Shown here: positions 46,995 to 55,297 of the stretch, piece after piece | Layout: each line of letters opens with the position of its first letter | Position numbering within the stretch: the stretch's first letter is position 1 | Source of the DNA: Megasphaera micronuciformis F0359 | Lineage (GTDB): Bacteria; Bacillota; Negativicutes; Veillonellales; Megasphaeraceae | Direction of reading: 5' to 3' | Assembly: GCF_000165735.1 (NCBI RefSeq) | Contig: NZ_GL538177.1 | Coordinates: 1-64,000, forward strand | Length of the DNA: 64,000 nucleotides | Program-made: the position numbers and the translations under genes | Notes under the pieces: generated by a model | What the model was told of the DNA's origin: nothing | Database searches by the model: none | Seen by the model: the letters and a program-made list of their open reading frames with translations, nothing else

Positions 46995-47240
46995 TTAAAT
47001 AACCAAATAAAATAACGTTACCGCCACCACTCCGGGTACGCCGAAAAAACCTACAATAAGTCCCGTAAGGGGCGTAACATTAACGTGGTGCAAGCCCGCC
47101 AGAGATCCGTACGTATTGACCAGGTGAAGCAAAAAAAGCCCCATCATTGTATTAATAGCCAATCTACGAATAGGTGCTAAAATAAAACGATTTATAATAA
47201 GCAGCAGAACAATACCTGCACCGATATATAGGTATTCCAC
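46995..47240 (-). CDS. BofA-family protein (pro-sigma-K processing inhibitor-like)
   Basis: An 81-residue protein with two or three membrane helices, matching the BofA family (LLLIINRFILAPIRR...TYGSLAGLHHVNVTPLTGLIVGFFGVPGVV). In Bacillus, BofA restrains SpoIVFB during sporulation. Here it persists beside recR, the same neighbour as in Firmicutes, although nothing else in the window is sporulation-related. The GTG start overlaps the GAGGAA region at the end of recR. Confidence 0.85.
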   Translation of the reverse strand: MEYLYIGAGIVLLLIINRFILAPIRRLAINTMMGLFLLHLVNTYGSLAGLHHVNVTPLTGLIVGFFGVPGVVAVTLFYLVI

Positions 47241-47250
47241 ACGAAGTTCC

Positions 47251-47841
47251 TCACATTTCCCGGCGATTGGCTACGGCCCCGGCTAAAGTCGCTTCGTCGG
47301 CAAATTCAATATCGCCACCCATGGGAAGTCCTCTGGCAATTCTTGTCACCTTAACCCCTGCCGTTTTCAACAATCGTGCCAAATACAAGGCCGTCGCTTC
47401 ACCTTCTACATCAGGATCTGTAGCAATAATGACTTCTTGAACCCGGGTGTCGCCCAAACGCTGCAATAATTCCTTGATATGCAAATCTTCCGGTCCGATT
47501 CCGTCGAGAGGAGATAGGGCACCGTGCAACACGTGATATAACCCGTGATAATCCTTTGACCGTTCAATAGCCGCCACGTCTTGAGGTGTTTCCACTACCA
47601 TAATGACCGAATGATCTCTGTGTGCATCCGTACAATAAGTACACGGATCGGTAGATGATAAATTAAAACATACGGAGCAAAAATGCATCTGTTCTTTCGC
47701 TTTCCGAACCGCATCGATAAAGGCTTCCGTTTTCTCATCCGGTTGCTGTATCATGTAATACGCTAATTTACGAGCCGTTTTAATGCCGATACCGGGCAAG
47801 CGTCGAAATTGTTCCGCCAAATGTTCCAAAGGCGTATCCAT
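47251..47841 (-). CDS. recR: Recombination protein RecR
   Basis: A 196-residue RecR, which with RecO/RecF helps load RecA at gaps. It has an N-terminal HhH motif (FRRLPGIGIKTARKLAYYM), a C4 zinc finger (CSVC...CTYC, about 55-72), a Toprim domain with VVETPQDVAAIE and ATDPDVEGEATALYLA, and a C-terminal ARGLPMGGDIEFAD Walker-B-like end. The start overlaps the ybaB stop (TAATG). Confidence 0.96.
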   Translation of the reverse strand: MDTPLEHLAEQFRRLPGIGIKTARKLAYYMIQQPDEKTEAFIDAVRKAKEQMHFCSVCFNLSSTDPCTYCTDAHRDHSVIMVVETPQDVAAIERSKDYHGLYHVLHGALSPLDGIGPEDLHIKELLQRLGDTRVQEVIIATDPDVEGEATALYLARLLKTAGVKVTRIARGLPMGGDIEFADEATLAGAVANRREM

Positions 47842-48161
47842 TAGAACATACCCGGCAAATTCATACCACCCGTGATTTTGCTCATTTCCTGAGCCATCAT
47901 GTCATCAACCTTCTTGCCGGCTTCATTAACAGCCGCTACAATCAAATCTTCCAACATTTCCTTATCTTCCGGATCAATCACGGACGGATCGATAGTAACA
48001 CTTTCCACCGTTTTTTCGCCATTCATGACAATAGTTAACGTACCGCCGCCGACAGTCGCTTCAACAGTACGTACCTTTAATTCGTCTTGCATCTTCTTCA
48101 TATCTTTTTGCATTTTCTGCACTTTTTTCATCATACCTTGCATATTGCCGCCACCGAACAT
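47841..48161 (-). CDS. YbaB/EbfC nucleoid-associated protein
   Basis: A 106-residue DNA-binding protein of the YbaB/EbfC family. The N-terminal Met/Gly/Lys-rich helix (MFGGGNMQGMMKKVQKMQKDM) is followed by the conserved beta sheet (VEATVGGGTLTIVMNGEKTVESVTIDP) and the C-terminal helix ending in TGGMNLPGMF. The dimer bends DNA. The dnaX-ybaB-recR order is conserved across bacteria. Confidence 0.94.
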   Translation of the reverse strand: MFGGGNMQGMMKKVQKMQKDMKKMQDELKVRTVEATVGGGTLTIVMNGEKTVESVTIDPSVIDPEDKEMLEDLIVAAVNEAGKKVDDMMAQEMSKITGGMNLPGMF

Positions 48162-48353
48162 AATAGTTCCTCCTTATAGTAAGCGAATATATTTTACACC
48201 CTATTTCGGTCATTCCAATTAGGAACGATTCCTTTTAAAACTTTACAATCCTTTATATTATACTATATTTTCACCGCTTCTGTCATAAAAACAAAGAATA
48301 TATGCGGCCTCTTCCACTTACTTTCTTTATGAAAACGACACCCGGATAACGTA

Positions 48354-48383
48354 AGAGCACTCGCCGGTGTGAGCGAGTGCTCT
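48354..48383 (-). terminator. Terminator-like hairpin after dnaX
   Basis: AGAGCACTCG and CGAGTGCTCT form a perfect 10-bp stem with a 10-nt loop, overlapping the region of the dnaX stop. The T-run is weak. Confidence 0.6.
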
Positions 48384-48384
48384 G

Positions 48385-50268
48385 TTATGTATCTTTATAT
48401 TCTACGAAAATACGACAATCTCCTACCGAATCAAGCACGGCCGCCAAGGCTTCTCGTTCTCCCTGCGGTATATCTTGCCGTTCAATAGCCACCGGTTCGT
48501 GTGAGCCTTCAACTTGTTCAATCAGCACCGGTTCCTTCTCCATGTCTTTTGTAGGGGTGAGATCCGACTTTATATCCGAATCAGTCTTTTTTTTTTCATA
48601 TGCCGACAATTCGCTGTCCCCTTCAAGGTAACTGCGCATATGGTATCCCTTACCGAGAACTTGAGCCAAGGCTTCATCTACACAAGTATAATAGTCCTCT
48701 CGATTGGCTCGCTTAACCATAAATTCTGTCGGCAAGGCAAGGATAAACTCCGTCTCTCCGATATAAACAACTCGCCCGTTTCGTATACACGACAAAACAG
48801 CTTTCTTTTTAGCCCTGTCCAAGACAGCACAAACGCTACTCCAGATTCGATTATATTCAGCATCGTTAACCGGCACTTGCCGTCCTTTCGATGACATATC
48901 AACTGCCGAACCCTTCGATTTTTCCCCTTCAGCCTTCGGTTTGGGCTCTCCCACAGACGGTTTTACGGCTCCTATCGCTTCGGGCACCGTCACCGCTTCC
49001 GTAAGTTGTAATTTAGGCTCTTGTCTATGGACCTGTGTTTTTACCGAAGTCCGAGGTATACAAATCTCGGATTTCGTCCCAATGCCCTGCTCTAATCGCA
49101 CAAGGCGATCCATAACATCCTGAGGAACAGCATACGCCCGTTTTTCCAAAGCCGTGACCCTTACCGCCAAGTCACCGCTCCCCGATTCGTTTTGAGCAGC
49201 CATCAGCAAACCCGTTTCTACGGCAATGCGAGGAAAAGGGGAGGTCTTAACCCGCAATAAAGATTCTTGCAAAATATTCAAGACCGCAAATATCCGTGCC
49301 GGTTCTATGGACTCGGCTTGCGCAGCCAATTCTTTTTCTACGTCCGCATAAGCCGCCAAGGTCTCAGACTTGGGAGCCGCTTGATACAGCATAAGAGCCC
49401 TTAAATGCATGACCATATCGGCTAATACATTTTGTACTTCTTTCCCTGCCTGTACAACTTCATCAATACCTTCAATAAGAGTTTCTCCACGACCGCTAAA
49501 AAGGGCCGCCGTCATAGAGAATAACCAATCTTTGCCGACAAGTCCCAACAAGTCCCGTACAATCTCTTCATCGACACACCGCCCACCGTTACCTACACAC
49601 TGGTCAAGAAGGCTCAAGGCATCGCGCATACCGCCGTCGGCTCGAACGGCAATCATCCGAGCTGCGTCGGGCTTCAAATCTATTTCTTCCTTGTCGGCAA
49701 TATAGGCCAACCGTTTCTGTATGTCGTCTGCCGTAATACGCCGAAAATCATATCTCTGACAACGAGAAAGAATGGTCATAGGTATTCGTTCCGGTTCTGT
49801 CGTCGCCAAGATAAAGACCACATGTTCCGGCGGTTCTTCCAACGTCTTCAGCAAGGCATTGAACGCTTCTGTCGTAAGCATATGCACTTCGTCGATAATG
49901 TATATCTTTTTATGCCCTTCCGTAGGCATAAACTTTACAGTCTCTCGCAACTGGCGAATATCTTCAATACTTCGGTTCGATGCCGCATCGATTTCCACCA
50001 CATCAAGAGATTCACCACTCGTAATGTGTTTACATACATCACACTCATTACAAGGATGCGATGTCGGTCCGTGTACGCAATTAAGAGCTTTCGCAAAAAT
50101 TTTAGCCGTACTGGTTTTTCCGGTTCCGCGCGGGCCGGAAAAAAGATAGGCGTGAGCCACTTTATCATTTTCCACGGCCTGTTGCAGAGTCTTCATAATT
50201 CGACCCTGACCGACAACGTCTTCAAATGTCTTCGGTCGCCATTTGCGATACAATGCAATGTAGGACAT
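48385..50268 (-). CDS. dnaX: DNA polymerase III subunits gamma and tau
   Basis: A 627-residue clamp-loader ATPase. Walker A is GPRGTGKTS (about 45-53), the zinc module is CVHG....CNECDVC, Walker B is IIDEVHML, and the sensor region is SRCQRYDF. A linker of low similarity (about 370-480) precedes the C-terminal tau-like domain (about 480-600). Near codon 558-561 there is an A10 run (GAA AAA AAA AAG, 48587-48596). Slippage by one base in either direction brings a stop within a few codons, yielding a protein about 60 residues shorter. The gene lies downstream of the SRP RNA. Confidence 0.95.
   Translation of the reverse strand: MSYIALYRKWRPKTFEDVVGQGRIMKTLQQAVENDKVAHAYLFSGPRGTGKTSTAKIFAKALNCVHGPTSHPCNECDVCKHITSGESLDVVEIDAASNRSIEDIRQLRETVKFMPTEGHKKIYIIDEVHMLTTEAFNALLKTLEEPPEHVVFILATTEPERIPMTILSRCQRYDFRRITADDIQKRLAYIADKEEIDLKPDAARMIAVRADGGMRDALSLLDQCVGNGGRCVDEEIVRDLLGLVGKDWLFSMTAALFSGRGETLIEGIDEVVQAGKEVQNVLADMVMHLRALMLYQAAPKSETLAAYADVEKELAAQAESIEPARIFAVLNILQESLLRVKTSPFPRIAVETGLLMAAQNESGSGDLAVRVTALEKRAYAVPQDVMDRLVRLEQGIGTKSEICIPRTSVKTQVHRQEPKLQLTEAVTVPEAIGAVKPSVGEPKPKAEGEKSKGSAVDMSSKGRQVPVNDAEYNRIWSSVCAVLDRAKKKAVLSCIRNGRVVYIGETEFILALPTEFMVKRANREDYYTCVDEALAQVLGKGYHMRSYLEGDSELSAYEKKKTDSDIKSDLTPTKDMEKEPVLIEQVEGSHEPVAIERQDIPQGEREALAAVLDSVGDCRIFVEYKDT
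48587..48596 (-). other. A10 slippage-prone run in dnaX
   Basis: Ten consecutive A on the coding strand. Adding one A gives GAC-TGA immediately after the Lys codons; losing one A gives a TAA after five more codons (RLIRI). Both alternative frames end at once, as at the known gamma/tau slippage site of Thermus dnaX. Confidence 0.5.
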
Positions 50269-50286
50269 AGTCGTTCCCCTTATATG

Positions 50287-50307
50287 AAAAAAAGCGGCTT
50301 CGCCGCT
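50287..50307 (-). terminator. Terminator after the SRP RNA
   Basis: AGCGGC-TTC-GCCGCT hairpin followed by six T on the minus strand. Confidence 0.8.
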
Positions 50308-50334
50308 GCTTTACCGCCTTCTCGTAAAAGCACT

Positions 50335-50462
50335 CGTGTGTAACAGCTTGCCGGGTTACCTCGTGGCACACGAAGATGACTACTTATCGCTGCTTCCTCT
50401 CGGACCTGACGAGGTTCATAGGTCTCCATTGCACAAGCCCCGACAGGCTGTCACGCACCAAT
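50335..50462 (-). ncRNA. ffs: Signal recognition particle RNA (small bacterial type)
   Basis: The minus strand contains the SRP domain IV signature: CGTCAGGTCCGAGAGGAAGCAGCG, here split as the GGTCCG tetraloop arm and the AGGAAGCAGC loop, at about 50384-50412. Flanking arms (GACAGC with GCTGTT, and others) close a rod-like structure. A TATAAT (50479-50484) with TTGTCT at 17-bp spacing lies upstream and a terminator lies downstream. The position upstream of dnaX is common in Firmicutes. Ends are approximate. Confidence 0.88.
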
Positions 50463-50478
50463 ACTTTTATGCTAGAAT

Positions 50479-50507
50479 ATTATACCTTATTCATAGTCGT
50501 AAGACAA
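50479..50507 (-). promoter_or_regulatory. Promoter of the SRP RNA
   Basis: TTGTCT (50502-50507, minus strand) and TATAAT (50479-50484) are 17 bp apart, about 15 bp upstream of the RNA. Confidence 0.7.
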
Positions 50508-50521
50508 GGCGACACAGTAAC

Positions 50522-50555
50522 AAAAACAGGGAATCGATTATGCCGATTCCCTGTT
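50522..50555 (-). terminator. Terminator of the OmpA-like gene
   Basis: AACAGGGAATCG and CGATTCCCTGTT form a perfect 12-bp stem with a 7-nt loop and a T-run on the minus strand, 27 bp past the stop. Confidence 0.85.
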
Positions 50556-50581
50556 ATGGCCCTTGCGGGTAAATTCTTTAT

Positions 50582-51697
50582 TTATCTGTGATGCCAAATA
50601 TCTACACGACGATTGTCTGCACGGCCCTGATCGGTGGCATTCGTTGCAACGGGATCGTTCTTTCCTTCATAAGAAAGTTCGAGTTGTTCCGGATTTACAC
50701 CGTGATCGACAGCGTATCTAGCTACATTTACAACACGACGTTTGGAGAGATCGTCATTGTAAGCATCCGTACCGCGAGCATCCGTATTACCTACGAGTTT
50801 GAACATATCATGCGGATATTCTTTCGCTACGGCTACAAAATGATCGAGCTTGCCCTGATCGTAGGCAATAGGCGTATCTACATCAAAGGCGAAGTGAACA
50901 CTTTCGAGATAGTAGTCATTATATACGTGGCCGGGTTGTTCCTGCACAACCTGACGACGCGGCTGTTCTGCCACAACCGGTGCGGGAGCTGCTTTCTTAT
51001 GACCGCCGAAACGATAAGATAAGGTTACGAAGGGTCCTTTATAGGCAATATTGGCATCACTCGTCGCTACTGCCGGGTTCGTAACGCTTGACGTATTCGT
51101 GAAGCCGAGAGCTGTCTGGCCTTTTTCGGCAAGACGCGTATTTACATAACGATAGCCTGCCGTTAAGTCGAAATCTTTGCCTATCGTATAACCGAGACCC
51201 GCTTCCCAAATAGTCGTATGCTTTGTACCTACGGCTGCCTTACCGTAAATGTCGAAATTTTTAGCCAAAGGAGCTTTGGCAATCAGACCGAGCTGAGCGA
51301 TATTATTGGTTCTACTGAAAGAATCTTTAGAGTTTTTAATGCGATTCCAACCGCCATATACGGCAAAGTTTTTATTGAGAGAGTAAACCAGATTTACTTC
51401 ATGTTCATCTCCGTCCGTACCCTTAATACCATCTTTTTTGGTATTTAAGTCATGGTACGCATATTCAAGACCCCATTTGTCGCTAAGACCGTAAGACAAA
51501 CCGCCCGTAAAATTCCATTTGGAATCACTCGTCTTCGTACCCGTATATGCCGTTCCTGCCCCGGTAGCCGGCATCGTCGTTGCATCAAAATTGCTCATAT
51601 CAACGGAAGATTTTACATTCCATGCACCGAGGTCCATCTGGAATTGACCCTTTTGAATACGGTTTTGATATGTATAGATCCATTTTTGCATTCTTTG
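50582..51697 (-). CDS. OmpA-family outer-membrane protein, apparently truncated at the 5' end
   Basis: An OmpA-type protein. An N-terminal eight-strand barrel (QMDLGAWNVKSS...FVTLSYRFGGHKK) is followed by a Pro/Ala hinge and a C-terminal OmpA/Pal peptidoglycan-binding domain (VHFAFDVDTPIA, GNTDARGTDAYN..LSKRR). No signal peptide can be found. The plausible start, ATG at about 51697, gives MQRMQKWIYTYQNRIQKGQFQMDL, so the mature barrel begins almost at once. Only some 25 bp separate it from the gtrA terminator, with no promoter or good ribosome site. The open frame extends back to 51889, but only as the antiframe of gtrA. I infer loss or replacement of the 5' end by recombination. Confidence 0.78.
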   Translation of the reverse strand, partial: QRMQKWIYTYQNRIQKGQFQMDLGAWNVKSSVDMSNFDATTMPATGAGTAYTGTKTSDSKWNFTGGLSYGLSDKWGLEYAYHDLNTKKDGIKGTDGDEHEVNLVYSLNKNFAVYGGWNRIKNSKDSFSRTNNIAQLGLIAKAPLAKNFDIYGKAAVGTKHTTIWEAGLGYTIGKDFDLTAGYRYVNTRLAEKGQTALGFTNTSSVTNPAVATSDANIAYKGPFVTLSYRFGGHKKAAPAPVVAEQPRRQVVQEQPGHVYNDYYLESVHFAFDVDTPIAYDQGKLDHFVAVAKEYPHDMFKLVGNTDARGTDAYNDDLSKRRVVNVARYAVDHGVNPEQLELSYEGKNDPVATNATDQGRADNRRVDIWHHR

Positions 51698-51724
51698 CAT
51701 ATATGATGCTTTTCCGACACTTAT

Positions 51725-51760
51725 AAAAAATCCCGCCAACAAAACGTTGAGCGAGATTTC
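51725..51760 (-). terminator. Terminator of gtrA
   Basis: AAATCCCGCCAAC and GTTGAGCGAGATTT pair with one mismatch around a 5-nt loop, followed by six T on the minus strand, immediately after the gtrA stop. Confidence 0.75.
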
Positions 51761-51762
51761 TT

Positions 51763-52197
51763 TTAAAATATCCATTTTTTTCGCGACAGATAGTTCCACA
51801 CGGTTACGACGGCACTGGCTATAATCTTTGCCGGCACGGGCTCTATGGAAAGTCCCGATGTAAATATCCACATGAGAAGTAAATTCCACAATAGCCCGAT
51901 AATACTGACAACAAAAACGAGGGTCAGCTCTTTCTTTCGCTCATAACGACGACCGCTTTCAAAAACAAAGATGTTCCCCAAGATATAGTGATATACAGTA
52001 GCCAACGAAAATGCGGTAGCTGTTGAAACGGAAATTCTCAAAGCTGAATTATCGAAAAAGGATGTATAAAACCCGTCAAAGAAGTAAAACATAAGCCATT
52101 CTGCTATAGCTGCCGATCCGCCTATGCATAAATAAAAAAAGATTTTTGCATACTCGTTTGTGCTGTAATCTTTTCCGAAAATAACTTTCTTACTCAT
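51763..52197 (-). CDS. GtrA-family membrane protein
   Basis: A 144-residue protein with four membrane helices typical of GtrA (flippase-like proteins linked to polyprenyl-phosphate sugars): FFYLCIGGSAAIAEWLMFYFF, the central SVSTATAFSLATVYHYILGNIFVF block and a C-terminal VVTVWNYLSRKKWIF. The ATG at 52197 overlaps the rarA stop (TAATG), with AAGGGAAG upstream. No glycosyltransferase partner is adjacent. Confidence 0.87.
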   Translation of the reverse strand: MSKKVIFGKDYSTNEYAKIFFYLCIGGSAAIAEWLMFYFFDGFYTSFFDNSALRISVSTATAFSLATVYHYILGNIFVFESGRRYERKKELTLVFVVSIIGLLWNLLLMWIFTSGLSIEPVPAKIIASAVVTVWNYLSRKKWIF

Positions 52198-53528
52198 TAT
52201 TTCTTCCCTTTGCCGTATCTTTTTTTCCATGCCTTTATTTCTTCAAACCGTGCCTTGAAACGTCCCTCCAATCCATGCTCCGTCGGGCGATAATACGTGC
52301 GCCCCCGCAACGAGTCGGGTAAACATTCCATGGCTGTCAATCCTTCAGGATGATTATGTGCATAGTCGTATCCTTTGCCATATTCCAAGTCCTTCATCAA
52401 CTTAGTCGGTGCATTTCTAATCTGTAACGGAACCGGTTCGGCAATTTGTTCCAACGCATCCTTACGCGCCGATAAATAGGCCGTCTCCATGGCATTCGAC
52501 TTGGGTGCTAACGATAAGTAGACAACGGCTTCCGTAAGATGAACCGAACATTCAGGCATGCCGATAAAATGGCATGCCTGATATGCTGCTACGGCTATTT
52601 CCATAGCCCTCGGATCGGCCAGTCCCACATCTTCAGCTGCAAATCGAACAACACGTCTGGCCACATAAAGAGGATCTTCGCCGGCCTCCAACATTCGGGC
52701 CAACCAGTATACGGATGCATCGGCATCGGAGTTTCGCATTGATTTATGTAGGGCCGAAATAAGATTGTAATGTTCTTCTCCCTTTTTATCATATAAAAGA
52801 GATTTTTTCGATATACACTGTTCGAGAGAATCTTTCGTAACTACCAAGGCATCGCCTTCAATTTCACCGTTTAAAACAGCCATTTCCAAGGTAGACAAGG
52901 CACTACGTCCGTCTCCGTTAGCAAAAAGAGCAATCGCCCCCAATAAATCATCGTCTATACGAATCTCTCGGGTACCGAAACCTTCGGGTTCTGCCAACGC
53001 CCGTTTTAATAACTCTTTAATATCATCTGCCGTTAAAGCATGTAAAACGAAAACCTTACAGCGGGATAATAAAGCCCCGTTAATCTCAAAGGACGGATTT
53101 TCTGTCGTAGCTCCGATGAGGACAATGCTTCCTTTTTCCACAAAGGGTAAAAATGCATCTTGTTGTGCTTTATTGAAGCGGTGTATTTCATCTACAAAAA
53201 GAATTGTCTTTTCACCGTAGCGTGTATTTTCGTCAGCCTTCTGCATAATTTGGCGAATTTCTTTAATGCCGCCCGTCACAGCCGAAAAATCTACAAAAGC
53301 AGCCTTCGTATGTCCGGCAATTACGCGAGCCAACGTCGTTTTGCCGACACCCGGAGGCCCCCAAAAAATCATAGACGGTACCGTATCATTTTCAATGAAA
53401 CGGCGCAAAATACGCCCCTCTCCCAAAAGATGGCCTTGGCCTATAATATCATCAATTGTCTTCGGCCGTATGCGTGCCGCTAAGGGCTGATTGGCCGTGT
53501 CGGTGTTAAAAAGAGACGTTTCTTCCAT
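52197..53528 (-). CDS. rarA: Replication-associated recombination protein A (AAA ATPase)
   Basis: A 443-residue RarA/MgsA clamp-loader-like ATPase acting at stalled forks. It opens with PLAARIRPKTIDDIIGQGHLLG, then Walker A GPPGVGKTT (about 58-66), Walker B LFVDEIHRFNKAQQDAFLP, a sensor region GATTENPSFE, and the C-terminal tetramerisation domain with EGLTAMECLPDSLRGRTYY. Full length. It is translationally coupled to gtrA. Confidence 0.94.
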   Translation of the reverse strand: MEETSLFNTDTANQPLAARIRPKTIDDIIGQGHLLGEGRILRRFIENDTVPSMIFWGPPGVGKTTLARVIAGHTKAAFVDFSAVTGGIKEIRQIMQKADENTRYGEKTILFVDEIHRFNKAQQDAFLPFVEKGSIVLIGATTENPSFEINGALLSRCKVFVLHALTADDIKELLKRALAEPEGFGTREIRIDDDLLGAIALFANGDGRSALSTLEMAVLNGEIEGDALVVTKDSLEQCISKKSLLYDKKGEEHYNLISALHKSMRNSDADASVYWLARMLEAGEDPLYVARRVVRFAAEDVGLADPRAMEIAVAAYQACHFIGMPECSVHLTEAVVYLSLAPKSNAMETAYLSARKDALEQIAEPVPLQIRNAPTKLMKDLEYGKGYDYAHNHPEGLTAMECLPDSLRGRTYYRPTEHGLEGRFKARFEEIKAWKKRYGKGKK

Positions 53529-53551
53529 GGCGACTCCTTTGCCGAAAAATT

Positions 53552-54139
53552 CTATGCTTCCTGTCCCGTCAATTCGGTATACTCTTTATGAATGTCGTCT
53601 TCACACGAACGCATGGCGAGAATCGTTTTTTCCATTAAATCCGTCAACTCCCAGCCGAGTAACTCGGCTCCTTGCGTAATGATATCACGAGAGCAACCGG
53701 CGGCAAAACGTTTATCCTTAAACTTCTTCTTCAAACTTTTTACTTCCATATCTTTAGTGCTCTTTGATGGCCTCATAATGGCTGCCGCCCCCATCAGGCC
53801 GGTCAACTCATCAGCCGCAAAGAGAACCTTTTCCATCTGTACTTCCGGCTTTATATCTACACAAATACCGAAGCCGTGACTGCAGACGGAACGTATAAAT
53901 TCCGGCGTTGCCCCGATTTCAGACAACAATTCAGGAGCCTTCTTGCAATGCTCTTGTGGATATTGTTCAAAATCCACGTCATGAAGCAACCCCACTAATC
54001 CCCAATAATCAGCTTCATCGCCATATCCTAATTCATTAGCATACCATTTCATAACGCCTTCTACCGTAAGTGCATGCAAAATATGGAAGGGTTCATGATT
54101 ATATTTTTGTAACAAAGCCAAGGCATCTTTTCTATCCAT
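53552..54139 (-). CDS. HD-domain hydrolase-like protein
   Basis: A 195-residue HD-type protein with an N-terminal HILHALTVEGVMKW (first His), GLLHDVDFEQYP (the HD pair) and a later CSHGFG. The product resembles small HDIG phosphohydrolases of unknown substrate. The ATG at 54139 has AGGGAGAG at the proper distance and is preferred to 54160, which lies inside the preceding gene. It follows sfsA-DUF123 closely. Confidence 0.8.
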   Translation of the reverse strand: MDRKDALALLQKYNHEPFHILHALTVEGVMKWYANELGYGDEADYWGLVGLLHDVDFEQYPQEHCKKAPELLSEIGATPEFIRSVCSHGFGICVDIKPEVQMEKVLFAADELTGLMGAAAIMRPSKSTKDMEVKSLKKKFKDKRFAAGCSRDIITQGAELLGWELTDLMEKTILAMRSCEDDIHKEYTELTGQEA

Positions 54140-54149
54140 TATTCTCTCC

Positions 54150-55286
54150 CTAAAAATCAAACAGTGTTTCCAAACGATTCATGCGAATATCCTCAAGAGC
54201 TTCTATAAACGGCTTATAATGCACCGGGTTTTCCTTAAAATAAAAAAGACAAGGTTTTCCGTCATCCCCGGTAATTGCCGGGACAAAACCGTCACTGACG
54301 TTACCTACACAAGATGCAAACTCCGCTTCCACGGTATCGGACGTACGCACGGCCGCCACAGACGATACTGTCATAAATAAACGAAGATAATCCGTAATTT
54401 GCACCGGCTTTTTACGCACTCGTCGAAGTCCGGATAGGCGGGCTTTCAAATTTTCTTCAACCGCCCCGATATATACATAATACCCTGCCTTAAAATCATG
54501 CTTTTTGCCCGCCTTAACAAACTCACAGCGGTCTTCTTCTAAACAATAAATGACGGCATAAGTTCCTCGATCTCTGTTTTCCCGCTCCAAAACAGCCTGC
54601 GGATACATAAGTTCACACCCGGGTGTAGGTTCGGAAAAATCGTCATTCCATTCAACCGTAAAAGCCTTCCAGTCAAGTTTATCCGCACAGGTTTCAAATG
54701 TTTCGGCAAAATCGGGATCTGTATGATAATCGGGCAAAAACCAGCGAGCCCGATTCCATTGAACCAAAAACAGAATACCTGCACGAATCCCTTTATCTCG
54801 CAAAGATGATAAATGGAGAAGGTGCCTCCTCCCCCGTTCCGTGACGGCGTCGGGAAACATAGCTCCGTTTTTACTGAATAAGGTACAAGACTTCACTTCT
54901 AAAAAGAAAAGGTCGTCTCCTCTATGTAATAAAAGGTCGAACCGACTGCCTTCTATGGCAACTTCTCGCCGCAAAACATCCCAGTCCTCCCAACCCGGTA
55001 TCCGTTTCTCCCGAATTAAAGCCTCAGCCACGTCATTATTATATTGAGTATCCAGTAAAACAGGAATTCCATCCCTCTCAATACCGATAACATCATAAGG
55101 TGTCTTTCGCCCCGGCGTTAAAACCTTACGAACCCACACCGTCGTCCCGACATACAAAAGTTCCCATAGTCTGCCGGGATTCGGTAAATGACAAGTCACC
55201 GTTTCATCATCTATTTCGACATGAACAATAAACCGATTGGGTCGATCTATAAACCGGCCTTTAAATAGTTTTTCGTGTCTAATCAT
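54150..55286 (-). CDS. SfsA / DUF123 (GIY-YIG-like) fusion protein
   Basis: A 378-residue two-domain protein. Residues about 1-230 are SfsA (sugar fermentation stimulation protein), a nuclease-like fold, with HLPNPGRLWELL, RFDLLLHRGDDLFFLEVKSCTL and the PDAVTERGRRHLLHL block. Residues about 240-365 are a DUF123 domain (GTYAVIYCLEE and the GIY-YIG-like GYYVYIGAVEENLKARLSGL). The two are usually separate genes; fused they suggest joint action on nucleic acid. It lies 11 bp after dapF. Confidence 0.86.
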   Translation of the reverse strand: MIRHEKLFKGRFIDRPNRFIVHVEIDDETVTCHLPNPGRLWELLYVGTTVWVRKVLTPGRKTPYDVIGIERDGIPVLLDTQYNNDVAEALIREKRIPGWEDWDVLRREVAIEGSRFDLLLHRGDDLFFLEVKSCTLFSKNGAMFPDAVTERGRRHLLHLSSLRDKGIRAGILFLVQWNRARWFLPDYHTDPDFAETFETCADKLDWKAFTVEWNDDFSEPTPGCELMYPQAVLERENRDRGTYAVIYCLEEDRCEFVKAGKKHDFKAGYYVYIGAVEENLKARLSGLRRVRKKPVQITDYLRLFMTVSSVAAVRTSDTVEAEFASCVGNVSDGFVPAITGDDGKPCLFYFKENPVHYKPFIEALEDIRMNRLETLFDF

Positions 55287-55297
55287 AATAATAAATA

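Noticed and set aside
51698-51889. N-terminal extension of the OmpA-like protein to 51889
   Set aside because: The extra codons overlap gtrA and its terminator, carry no signal peptide and are rich in charged residues; they are open only by chance.
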